Assembly (NCBI GenBank): GCA_019244165.1
Contig: JAFATA010000052.1
Location: 1-48,417 of the forward strand
Direction: 5' to 3'
Source of the DNA: Pseudonocardiales bacterium
Lineage (GTDB): Bacteria; Actinomycetota; Actinomycetes; Mycobacteriales; Pseudonocardiaceae
Length of the DNA: 48,417 nucleotides
Position 1 is the stretch's first letter; the number at the start of each line of letters is the position of its first letter. The notes below the pieces were generated by a model. The model was not told where the DNA came from and ran no database searches. It saw nothing but the letters and a program-made list of their open reading frames with translations. A program made the position numbers and the translations under genes. This document shows, piece after piece, positions 36,986 through 44,984 of this stretch.

Positions 36986-37963
36986 GTGTCATCCGCCCGC
37001 GCCGAGCGTCTGATCAACCTGGTGCTGTGCTTGCTGTCCAGCCGGCAGTACCTGCCCGCCGAACGCCTCCGGCGGATCGTGCCCGGCTACGCCGACGCCC
37101 CCTCCGACGAGGCGTTCTTCCGGATGTTTGAGCGAGACAAGGCTGAGCTGCGGGAACTGGGCGTCCCCGTAGAGACCGGCCGGGCACCGGGGCTCGAGGC
37201 TGGCGAGGGCTACCGCATCGCGCGCCGGGACTACGAGCTGCCCGACATCGACCTTGAACCCGAGGAAGCCGCCGCAGTCGCGTTGGCCGCCCGGCTGTGG
37301 GATTCCCCACAGCTGGCCGGGGCCGCGCACGGCGCACTGCTCAAGCTGCGGGCCGCGGGAGTGGAGGTGGACGCTGAGCCGTCAGCTCTCGTGCAACCAC
37401 GAGTGCGGGCCAGCGATCCCGCGCTGATCCCGTTGATCTCGGCGGTCCAAGCCCGGCAGGTCGTGAGGTTCCCCTACCGCAAACATCCCGCCGTGCAGCC
37501 CACGGCGCGCACCCTGGAGCCGTGGGGAGTGGTGTCCTGGCAGGGCCGCTGGTACGTGGTGGGACACGACCGGGACCGGGACGCGACCCGCTGCTTTCGC
37601 CTCTCCCGGATCGTCGGTCCGGTGCGCACCCTCGGCGCCTCGGGGGCGGTACGGCGCCCAGCGGGAGTAGACCTGCTGGGAATCGTGGCGGGTTCCGCGG
37701 AACCGCCGCCGGTGGCGCACCCAGCCCGGCTGTGGCTGGCCGAGGGCCGCGCGCATGGCCTGCGCCGGCATGCGAGGGTGCTGGGCACGATGACCCTGGA
37801 GGGAGTCGCAGGCGACCTGGTGGCGGTGGAGCTGCCGGGTCATGACGTCGCCGCCCGGTGGATAGCCGGACTCGGGCCCGACGCTGTGGTGCTGGAGCCC
37901 CCCGAACTGGCTGCCGCGGTGCGGGCCCGGCTGGTGGCAGTGGTCTCACGGAGTGCCATCTGA
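36986..37963 (+). CDS. pafB: WYL-domain regulator PafB
   Basis: The 325-residue protein has an N-terminal winged helix (ERLINLVLCLLSSRQYLPAE), a middle segment and a C-terminal WYL domain with VVRFPYRK, LEPWGVVSWQGRWYVVGHDR and FRLSRI. PafB and PafC together activate DNA damage genes in mycobacteria independently of LexA. GTG 36986 lies shortly after pafA, and the pafB stop overlaps the pafC start in TGATG. Confidence 0.95.
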   Translation: MSSARAERLINLVLCLLSSRQYLPAERLRRIVPGYADAPSDEAFFRMFERDKAELRELGVPVETGRAPGLEAGEGYRIARRDYELPDIDLEPEEAAAVALAARLWDSPQLAGAAHGALLKLRAAGVEVDAEPSALVQPRVRASDPALIPLISAVQARQVVRFPYRKHPAVQPTARTLEPWGVVSWQGRWYVVGHDRDRDATRCFRLSRIVGPVRTLGASGAVRRPAGVDLLGIVAGSAEPPPVAHPARLWLAEGRAHGLRRHARVLGTMTLEGVAGDLVAVELPGHDVAARWIAGLGPDAVVLEPPELAAAVRARLVAVVSRSAI

Positions 37964-38925
37964 TGGCGGGGGCCACCGAGCGGTTGCCCCGGCTGCTGGC
38001 CCTGGTGCCCTACCTGCTGGCCCGACCCGGCGTGCTGATCGAGGAGGCGGCCGCCGACTTCTCGGTCACGGTCCGACAGCTGCGCCGGGACCTGGAACTG
38101 CTGTGGATGTGCGGGTTGCCCGGTTACGGGCCCGATGACCTCATCGACCTGTCCTTTGAGGGTGACACCGTGACCGTCACCTTCGATGCCGGGATGCGCC
38201 GCCCGCTGCGGCTGTCCGGCACGGAGGCGACCGCGCTGGTGGTGGCGCTGCGGGCGCTGGCCGAGACGCCTGGTGTGCCCGGCGCCGGGTCGGTGCGCCA
38301 GGCACTGGCCAAGATCGAGGCTGCAGCGGGTCAGGCCGACGGTGTGGTGGTCGGCCTGACGATCAGGGAAGAGGCCGCGCTCACCGTGGTGCGCGACGCG
38401 CTGGAGGGCCGCCGCGCGCTGCGCATCTGTTACTACACGCCCTCCCGGGACACCATCAGTGAGCGCACCGTGGACCCGATGCGCCTGCTCGTGGTCGAAG
38501 GTCGCAGCTACCTGGAGGCCTGGTGCCGCTCCGCCGAACAGGTGCGACTGTTCCGGCTGGATCGCATCGAGCACGTCACCACCCTGGACGAACCGGCGAT
38601 GCCCCCGCCGCACGCCCGCCCCACGGACTGCTCCACCGGGCTGTTCCGTGCCCAGCCCGATCAGCGCCTCGCCGTGCTGACCCTGGCCCCCGACGCCCGC
38701 TGGGTTGCCGAGTACTACCCGGTGGAGGAGCTGATCGAGGGCGAAGGGGGAAGTGCCACCGTGCGGATGAGGTACGCCGAAACCGGGTGGATGGTGCGCC
38801 TGGTGCTGGGGTTGGGCGCCGACGTCGTGGTCCGGGAACCTGCCGAGCTGGCCGCGGCGGTGCGGCAGCGGGCCCTCGCGGCGATCCGCAGGTCCAACCA
38901 CCTGCCCTCGCACCAGACAGGCTAA
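37963..38925 (+). CDS. pafC: WYL-domain regulator PafC
   Basis: The 320-residue protein is a second WYL regulator, with a helix-turn-helix region LIEEAAADFSVTVRQLRRDL and the WYL-type block LRICYYTPSRD, DPMRLLVVEGRSYLEAWC and VRLFRLDRIEHV. It is thought to act as a heterodimer with PafB. ATG 37963 overlaps the pafB stop, so expression is coupled. The longer open frame to 37858 runs through pafB and is rejected. Confidence 0.95.
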   Translation: MAGATERLPRLLALVPYLLARPGVLIEEAAADFSVTVRQLRRDLELLWMCGLPGYGPDDLIDLSFEGDTVTVTFDAGMRRPLRLSGTEATALVVALRALAETPGVPGAGSVRQALAKIEAAAGQADGVVVGLTIREEAALTVVRDALEGRRALRICYYTPSRDTISERTVDPMRLLVVEGRSYLEAWCRSAEQVRLFRLDRIEHVTTLDEPAMPPPHARPTDCSTGLFRAQPDQRLAVLTLAPDARWVAEYYPVEELIEGEGGSATVRMRYAETGWMVRLVLGLGADVVVREPAELAAAVRQRALAAIRRSNHLPSHQTG

Positions 38926-38935
38926 CGTCATCAGC

Positions 38936-39169
38936 GTGCCCTATCTGATCAGCGGACTGGTGGGGGCGGCGGGTGCCGTGGTGCTGCTCTCGGTGCTGGT
39001 CTGGCTGGCCGGCGCGGCGCGTCGGCTAGCCGGGACGGTGCACTGCGGCCGCGCTCGCTGGGCCGAGGGCACTGGCCTGCTGGCGACGCGGATCGCGGCA
39101 TTGCGGGTGCAGCTGGCCCGACGAGGACACCCCAACGAGGGCAGTTCCCCCTCAACGCCGGCCGCGTAG
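38936..39169 (+). CDS. Small single-span membrane protein
   Basis: GTG 38936 starts eleven bases after pafC and gives 77 residues. An N-terminal hydrophobic span (about 3-28, LISGLVGAAGAVVLLSVLVW) is followed by a basic Arg/Ala-rich helix. TatA proteins also have one span and a helix, but the characteristic Phe-Gly hinge and the acidic tail are missing, so this is not tatA. Its place between pafC and tatC is where tatA occurs in many actinobacteria. No function is known to me. Confidence 0.6.
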   Translation: MPYLISGLVGAAGAVVLLSVLVWLAGAARRLAGTVHCGRARWAEGTGLLATRIAALRVQLARRGHPNEGSSPSTPAA

Positions 39170-39208
39170 CATCAATCCCGCACCCACGGCACGAGAGGGG
39201 AGCGACTG

Positions 39209-40147
39209 GTGAGTGGGATACGTTTCCCAGCTCGACCGGGCCGTCGGCGCAGGGAGAACCCGGAGGGTCGCATGCCCTTCATGGACCACCTGCGCGAGCT
39301 GCGCTACCGGTTGCTCGTCTCAGTATGCGCGATCATCGTGGGCGGTATTCTCGGGTTCATCTGGTGGGGAGTGTCGCCATTCGGTGTGCCCAGCCTCGGA
39401 GACCTGCTCACGGGCCCGTACTGCGATCTGCCCTCCACGTTGCGGCTGACCCCGAACCCGGGCCGGTGCCAATTACTGCAGATCGCGCCGTTTGAGGTGT
39501 TCACCCTCCGCATGAAGTTGGGCGCTGCGGCGGGTGCCGTGTTAACCTCCCCAATCTGGATCTACCAGATATGGGCGTTCATCACGCCTGGCCTTTATGA
39601 CAAGGAACGTAAGTTCGCGGTGACCTTCGTCGGGGCGGCCAGCGCGCTGTTCGCCGGGGGCGCCGTCCTCGCCTACTTCGTGGTGCCCACTGGCCTGTCC
39701 TTCTTGGTAAAACTCGGCAGCGGCCAGTTCGTGACCGCGTTGACCGGTCAGTCCTATGTCAATTTCCTGCTGACCATGCTGACGGTTTTCGGCCTGACCT
39801 TCGAGCTGCCCCTGCTGGTGGTGATGCTCAACCGGGTCGGGGTGCTGCCGTATGCGAAGTTGAAACGCTGGCAGCGGGGTATCTTGTTCGGGCTGTTTGT
39901 GCTGGCCGCAGTCGCCACCCCGGGCAACGATCCGTTCTCGATGATAGCCCTGGCCGGCGCGCTGGTCGTGCTGTTCGAGATCTCGGTGCTGATCGCGCGG
40001 GCGCATGACCGTACCGTCGCGCGCCGGCGAGCCGAGCAGGGCTGGGACGATCTCGACCCCGATGAGCCCTCCCCGTTGGATCATCAGGTGGAGCCCGTGC
40101 CCTCGGCACCGGATGAGGCGGTACCCTGCTACGACGACGTGACCTAG
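39209..40147 (+). CDS. tatC: Twin-arginine translocase subunit TatC
   Basis: The 312-residue protein has six membrane spans at about 30-50, 88-112, 130-155, 178-200, 215-232 and 236-255. Family motifs include FMDHLRELRYRLL near the N-terminus, TSPIWIYQIWAFITPGLYDKE and FGLTFELPLLVVML with its glutamate. TatC recognises RR signal peptides of folded exported proteins. The C-terminal tail is acidic. GTG 39209 is the first start of the frame. No tatA or tatB is found beside it. Confidence 0.95.
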   Translation: MSGIRFPARPGRRRRENPEGRMPFMDHLRELRYRLLVSVCAIIVGGILGFIWWGVSPFGVPSLGDLLTGPYCDLPSTLRLTPNPGRCQLLQIAPFEVFTLRMKLGAAAGAVLTSPIWIYQIWAFITPGLYDKERKFAVTFVGAASALFAGGAVLAYFVVPTGLSFLVKLGSGQFVTALTGQSYVNFLLTMLTVFGLTFELPLLVVMLNRVGVLPYAKLKRWQRGILFGLFVLAAVATPGNDPFSMIALAGALVVLFEISVLIARAHDRTVARRRAEQGWDDLDPDEPSPLDHQVEPVPSAPDEAVPCYDDVT

Positions 40148-40184
40148 GCACCTCCAGCGCTGATGAGCCGTATGATCCTGCGTT

Positions 40185-41066
40185 GTGCGCGCTACGCTGA
40201 TCGTCAACCCGCTTTCCGGTCGCGGTGCGGCGGCGCGGGTGGCCGGCACCGTGGCCAGCACGCTGCGTGCCGCGGTGCCCGACCTGGTCGCTACGGTGAC
40301 CGCCGATGCGGCGGCGACCAGCAGGCTGGCCGCGCAGGCTGCGGCGCGGGGCGATGAGGTGCTCGCCGTGCTGGGCGGAGATGGCACCGCAGGCCTGGCC
40401 GCGCGGGCCGTCGCGGGCACCGCCACCGCGCTGGCCGTGCTGCCCAGCGGGACCGGCAACGACCTCGCGGCCGCGCTGGGCATCCCGGTCGATCCGCTGG
40501 ACGCTGCCCGGCATGTCACCGAGGCACTGCGCTCTGGGCGACGGCGCCGGATCGATCTGGGTCGGCTCACCGGCGGGACCTGTTTCACCACGGTGCTGTG
40601 CACTGGCTTTGATGCGGCGGTGAGTGAGCGAGCCAACGCGATGCGCTGGCCGGCCGGGCCACGCCGGTATGACCTGGCGGTGCTGGCCGAGCTCGCCGCA
40701 TTGACTCCCCGGCCGGTGCGGGTGCGCGCGGGGCAGACCGAGGTGGAGCTGGAGGCGATCCTGGTCGCGGTCGGCAATGGATCCAGCTACGGCGGTGGGT
40801 TGCGGATCTGCCCGGATGCCGCGCTGGCCGATGGTCTGCTCGACGTGATCATCATCGCTGCGGCGACCCGGCGCCGGCTGTTGCGGGTCTTTCCCCGGCT
40901 CCGGGTTGGCGGCCACGTGCACGAACCGGAGGTGACCGTCCTGCGGGGGGTGAGCGTGCACATCGACGGCGAGCACCGCTGGCCCGTCTACGCCGACGGG
41001 GAGCCGCAGGGCACCCTGCCGGTAACCGTGCGCTGCGAACCCGGTGCGCTCACCGTCGTCGCCTGA
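40185..41066 (+). CDS. Diacylglycerol/lipid kinase-like protein
   Basis: The 293-residue protein matches the DagK/YegS family. It starts RATLIVNPLSGRGAAA, has the nucleotide loop VLGGDGTAGLAARAV near 65 with GGDGT, then LPSGTGNDLAAALG, and CTGFDAAVSERAN. The C-terminal half is a beta sandwich. Lipid kinases of this type phosphorylate diacylglycerol or related lipids at the membrane; the exact substrate is unknown. It lies between tatC and helY. Confidence 0.92.
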   Translation: MRATLIVNPLSGRGAAARVAGTVASTLRAAVPDLVATVTADAAATSRLAAQAAARGDEVLAVLGGDGTAGLAARAVAGTATALAVLPSGTGNDLAAALGIPVDPLDAARHVTEALRSGRRRRIDLGRLTGGTCFTTVLCTGFDAAVSERANAMRWPAGPRRYDLAVLAELAALTPRPVRVRAGQTEVELEAILVAVGNGSSYGGGLRICPDAALADGLLDVIIIAAATRRRLLRVFPRLRVGGHVHEPEVTVLRGVSVHIDGEHRWPVYADGEPQGTLPVTVRCEPGALTVVA

Positions 41067-41161
41067 GCGCCGTGGCGAGGTCGGCAGCGGTTGAGAGCCC
41101 GCCATGGCCGGGTTGGCAGTACTTGAAGAGCAACCAACTGGGGGTGTGACAGCCTGGGACA

Positions 41162-43615
41162 GTGGCCAACCCTCCCGCTGAGGCGTACCCGGCGGCTCAC
41201 CGACGCCTCGCCCTGCCTCACCTCACCGAGTTCGCCAGCGGGCTGCCCTTCCAGCTCGATTCCTTCCAGCGTGCGGCGTGCGAGGCGCTGGAGGAGGGGC
41301 ACGGAGTGCTGGTCTGCGCGCCCACCGGTGCGGGCAAGACCGTCATCGGTGAGTTCGCGGTACACCTGGCGCTCGCGCACCGCCGCAAATGCTTCTACAC
41401 CACGCCGATCAAGGCACTGTCCAACCAGAAGTACACCGATCTGGTGGCCCAGCACGGCGCGGAGAGCGTTGGCCTGCTGACCGGGGACACCTCGATCAAC
41501 GGGGGTGCGCCGGTGGTCGTGATGACCACCGAGGTGCTGCGCAACATGCTCTACTCCGGGTCGTCCACGCTCGACGGGCTGGCCTATGTCGTGCTGGATG
41601 AGGTGCACTACCTCGCCGACCGGTTCCGCGGGGCGGTGTGGGAAGAAGTGATCCTCAACCTCCCCGACAGCGTGCGGCTCGTCAGCCTGTCTGCCACGGT
41701 GAGCAACGCCGAGGAGTTCGGCGAGTGGCTCCTCGACGTCCGCGGCAACACCGCGGTGGTCCTCGACGAGCACCGTCCGGTGCCCCTAGGGCACCACATG
41801 ATGGTCGGTCCGCGGATGTATGACCTGTTCGCCAGGAACAGCGCGGCGGGCGGCGCCGGTCGCCTCACCGTCGAGCCACACCTGCTCCGGCGCGTGCAGG
41901 AGCTGGAGCGCCGCAGCGGGTGGGACCGCCCGCACCGCGGCGGGCCCCGGTTCCGGCGGCCGTCCCGGGTAGACGTCGTGGCACGGCTGGACCGTGACGC
42001 CCTGCTACCCGCGATCATCTTCATCTTCAGCCGAGCCGGCTGCGAGTCCGCAGTGGCCCAGTGCATGCGCAGCGGGCTACGACTGACCACCCCCGAGGAG
42101 TCTGAGCTGACCCGCCAGGTGGTGGACACCCGCACCGCCGAGCTGCCCGAGGATGATCTCGGCGTGCTCGGCTTCTGGGAGTGGCGCCAGGCGTTGGAGC
42201 GGGGCATCGCCGCCCACCACGCCGGGATGCTGCCCGCGTTCAAGGAGACCGTGGAGGAGCTGTTTGTCCGCGGGTTGGTCAAAGCGGTGTTCGCGACCGA
42301 GACCCTCGCGCTGGGGATCAACATGCCGGCCCGCACCGTGGTGCTGGAACGGCTGGTCAAGTTCAACGGGGAGGCGCACCTGGACCTCACCCCCGGCGAG
42401 TACACCCAGCTCACCGGGCGGGCCGGGCGGCGCGGCATCGACGTCGAGGGCCATGCGGTCGTGCTGTGGCAACCGGGCGTGGTGGATCCGGCCCAGGTGG
42501 CCGGCCTGGCCTCCACCCGCACCTACCCGCTGCGCAGCTCGTTCCGGCCTGGCTACAACATGGCCGTCAACCTGGTCGACCGGGTCGGGGTGGCCGCCGG
42601 GCGGGCTTTGCTGGCACGGTCATTCGCCCAGTTCCAAGCGGACCGCTCGGTGGTCGGTCTGACCCGGCGGATCGAGCGCAACGTCGAGAGCTTGGCGGGC
42701 TACGCCGAGGCGATGGCCTGCCACCTGGGTGACTTCGCCGAATACGCCCGGCTGCGCAGGCGGATCTCCGAGCGGGAGCGGATGCTGGCCCGCCGCGGTG
42801 ATGCGGCAGACCAGGCCCGGGACGAGACCGGCTTGGCGGTGCCACTGCGGGCCCGGCGGTACCGCCAAGCGGCTGGCGACGCGGAGTTAGCCGCGCTGCG
42901 CCGGGCGCTGCGGGCGCATCCCTGCCACCGCTGCGACGAGCGGGAGACGCACGCCCGATGGGCAGAGCGCTACGACCGGCTAGAGCAGGAGACCAACACG
43001 CTGCGCCAGCAGGTCGCGGCCACGACGCATTCCCTGGCCCGCACGTTCGACCGGATCCGGGCACTGCTGGCCGAGCGTGGATACCTGCTCGGCGAGCAGC
43101 TCACCGAGCACGGTCACCGGCTGGCACGGTTGTGGTCGGAGACCGACTTGCTCACCGCAGAGTGCCTGCGGCACGGGATCTGGGATCACCTGGCGCCCGC
43201 CGAGCTGGCCGCGGTGATCTCAGCGCTGGTCTACGAGGCCCGCAGGGACGCTACCACCCCTGGGGTTCCCACGGGCCCTGTCAGCGATGCGCTGGTGGCC
43301 ACCGTGCGGTTGTGGGCGGAGCTGGAGGCCGACGAACGGCGGCACCACCTGGAGCAGACCCGCGAACCCGAGGTGGGTTTCGTCTGGCCGGTGTACCGGT
43401 GGGCCCGCGGGGAGTCCCTGTCGGCGGTGCTGCTGGCCGCCGAGAACAACGGTGCTGAGTTGTCCGCCGGAGACTTCGTCCGGTGGTGCCGGCAGGTGCT
43501 GGACGCGCTGGACCAGGTCCGCAGTGTCGCCGGGGAAGACTCCCCGATCGGGGCAACGGCGGCGGAGGCAGTGCACGCGGTGCGCCGTGGGGTGGTCGCG
43601 CTAGGGACCCTCTGA
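41162..43615 (+). CDS. helY: DEAD/DEAH-box RNA helicase, HelY/Ski2-like
   Basis: The 817-residue protein has the superfamily 2 core: FQLDSFQRAACEALEEG, PTGAGKT near 54, TTPIKALSNQKY, DEVHYLADRFRG near 145, SATVSNAEEF and in the second lobe QLTGRAGRRGIDVEGH near 416. The C-terminal region (about 480-817) is the helical DSHCT-type domain of Ski2/Mtr4-like helicases. It probably acts in RNA turnover, by analogy. It is shorter than mycobacterial HelY, mainly in the C-terminal part. It ends in a 15-base tail-to-tail overlap with the HisD-like gene. Confidence 0.92.
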   Translation: MANPPAEAYPAAHRRLALPHLTEFASGLPFQLDSFQRAACEALEEGHGVLVCAPTGAGKTVIGEFAVHLALAHRRKCFYTTPIKALSNQKYTDLVAQHGAESVGLLTGDTSINGGAPVVVMTTEVLRNMLYSGSSTLDGLAYVVLDEVHYLADRFRGAVWEEVILNLPDSVRLVSLSATVSNAEEFGEWLLDVRGNTAVVLDEHRPVPLGHHMMVGPRMYDLFARNSAAGGAGRLTVEPHLLRRVQELERRSGWDRPHRGGPRFRRPSRVDVVARLDRDALLPAIIFIFSRAGCESAVAQCMRSGLRLTTPEESELTRQVVDTRTAELPEDDLGVLGFWEWRQALERGIAAHHAGMLPAFKETVEELFVRGLVKAVFATETLALGINMPARTVVLERLVKFNGEAHLDLTPGEYTQLTGRAGRRGIDVEGHAVVLWQPGVVDPAQVAGLASTRTYPLRSSFRPGYNMAVNLVDRVGVAAGRALLARSFAQFQADRSVVGLTRRIERNVESLAGYAEAMACHLGDFAEYARLRRRISERERMLARRGDAADQARDETGLAVPLRARRYRQAAGDAELAALRRALRAHPCHRCDERETHARWAERYDRLEQETNTLRQQVAATTHSLARTFDRIRALLAERGYLLGEQLTEHGHRLARLWSETDLLTAECLRHGIWDHLAPAELAAVISALVYEARRDATTPGVPTGPVSDALVATVRLWAELEADERRHHLEQTREPEVGFVWPVYRWARGESLSAVLLAAENNGAELSAGDFVRWCRQVLDALDQVRSVAGEDSPIGATAAEAVHAVRRGVVALGTL

Positions 43616-44953
43616 GCTGTCCGCACGAGGATCGGCCCGTCGAACGATGTAATGGGCAGCCTCCGCATGCGCGGGGAACCCCTCGTACCGGGCAAGTTCC
43701 ACAGCCGTCGGACCAACGCTTCGCACTCCGGTCGCGGACACATAGGCAAAAGATGATCTCTTGAGAAGTTCATTGACGCCCATGCATGAGTAGGTACGTG
43801 CATGTCGGCCGGTGGGCAGGATTGCGTTTACCCCGATGGAAAAGTTACCAAAAGCGATCGAGGTATTCTCGCCCAAGAGTACTTCACCCGCATGGGTTAT
43901 CGCTGGCAACAACTCAAACGGGTTGTCAACGAGTACGCGCAGGTGCTCCGGCGCGTACTCGTTGACGAACGAAATCGAGTCTTGCAACCCTTCGGTGATG
44001 ACGATGCCGCCATAATGAGACAAGACCGCTCTGCAGTTCTGTGCCCGGACCTTCGGCAGTTTGTCCACCAAGGCAGCGAGACGACCGACCACCGCGGCCG
44101 CGAGCGCGCTGGAATGAGTGACGAGGAGAACAGCCGAATCCTCTCCGTGCTCCGCCTCGACCAACAGCTCCCGCGCGGCAACCTCAACGTCTGTGGAAGG
44201 ATCACACAAGATGACCGACTCGCTGGGGCCGGCCGGCGGGCCTGGATCCACGACACCGGAGAGGATCCGTCGCGCAGCGGTCACGTACTGGTTTCCGGGC
44301 CCGAGAATCTTGTCGACCCTGGGGACACTATCGGTTCCATACGCCATGGCGGCGATGGCCTGAGCGCCACCAACCTTAACGATGTTCTCCACGCCGCAGA
44401 GGCGGGCCGCGACGAGGGACGCGGGATCCACCGACCCGTCAGCTCCCGGAGGAGTGCAGACGACAATCTCCGGTACTCCCGCGATCACGGCAGGAATGCA
44501 TAACATGATCATGACAGAGGGGAAGGACCCCTTCCCCCGCGGGACATACAACCCTACGGACGAAATAGGGGTCACTCGCTCACCCGCTATGACTCCCGGT
44601 GCTATTTCCTTCATCCAGCTGGGCGAGGGGAGCTGGGATTGGTGGTGATTTCGGACATTCCGTATTGACTGGATGAGGGCGGCGCGGAGGTCCTTGCTGA
44701 CGAGCTTGTCGGCTCGATCGAACTCTTCTGCACTGACCCGAAGCTGGCTCTGCCTCAACTCAACGCCGTCGTACTGGCGGGTGAGTTGGACCAGAGCTGT
44801 ATCGCCGTTCGACCGGACGGCGGCCACCACCTGCCGCACCGTGGTCTCAACATCCTGCAGGTTGTCCTGCGCCCGTTTCTGAAGCAGCTGGGTTCTCTGC
44901 TCGCGCGACAGCTGCCCCAAAACATAGTGATTGACTTTCATGTGTTCAGCCAT
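43601..44953 (-). CDS. Divergent histidinol dehydrogenase paralog
   Basis: The 450-residue protein is clearly of the HisD family: YVPRGKGSFPSVMIM, VVCTPPGADG, VGGAQAIAAMAYGTDSVPRV, KILGPGNQYVTAA and AGPSES, with the NAD-binding region. The proton-relay pair is kept in YAPEHL. In E. coli numbering, zinc ligand Gln259 is Glu here (LVEAEHG), His262 and His419 are kept, but Asp360 is Asn (FGNFSIG) and His367 of NHVLPT is Ala (VNAILPT). So it may use a different metal state or substrate. HisD-type enzymes oxidise an alcohol to an acid in two steps. It lies 31 bases after the fusion gene in one operon, with no other his genes near. Confidence 0.85.
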   Translation of the reverse strand: MAEHMKVNHYVLGQLSREQRTQLLQKRAQDNLQDVETTVRQVVAAVRSNGDTALVQLTRQYDGVELRQSQLRVSAEEFDRADKLVSKDLRAALIQSIRNVRNHHQSQLPSPSWMKEIAPGVIAGERVTPISSVGLYVPRGKGSFPSVMIMLCIPAVIAGVPEIVVCTPPGADGSVDPASLVAARLCGVENIVKVGGAQAIAAMAYGTDSVPRVDKILGPGNQYVTAARRILSGVVDPGPPAGPSESVILCDPSTDVEVAARELLVEAEHGEDSAVLLVTHSSALAAAVVGRLAALVDKLPKVRAQNCRAVLSHYGGIVITEGLQDSISFVNEYAPEHLRVLVDNPFELLPAITHAGEVLLGENTSIAFGNFSIGVNAILPTGRHARTYSCMGVNELLKRSSFAYVSATGVRSVGPTAVELARYEGFPAHAEAAHYIVRRADPRADSSEGP

Positions 44954-44984
44954 GGCCGTCCCCTCAGTCCGGCTTCGATCGAGT

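Noticed and set aside
38936..39169. tatA
   Set aside because: The single span is present, but the Phe-Gly hinge and acidic tail expected of TatA are not.
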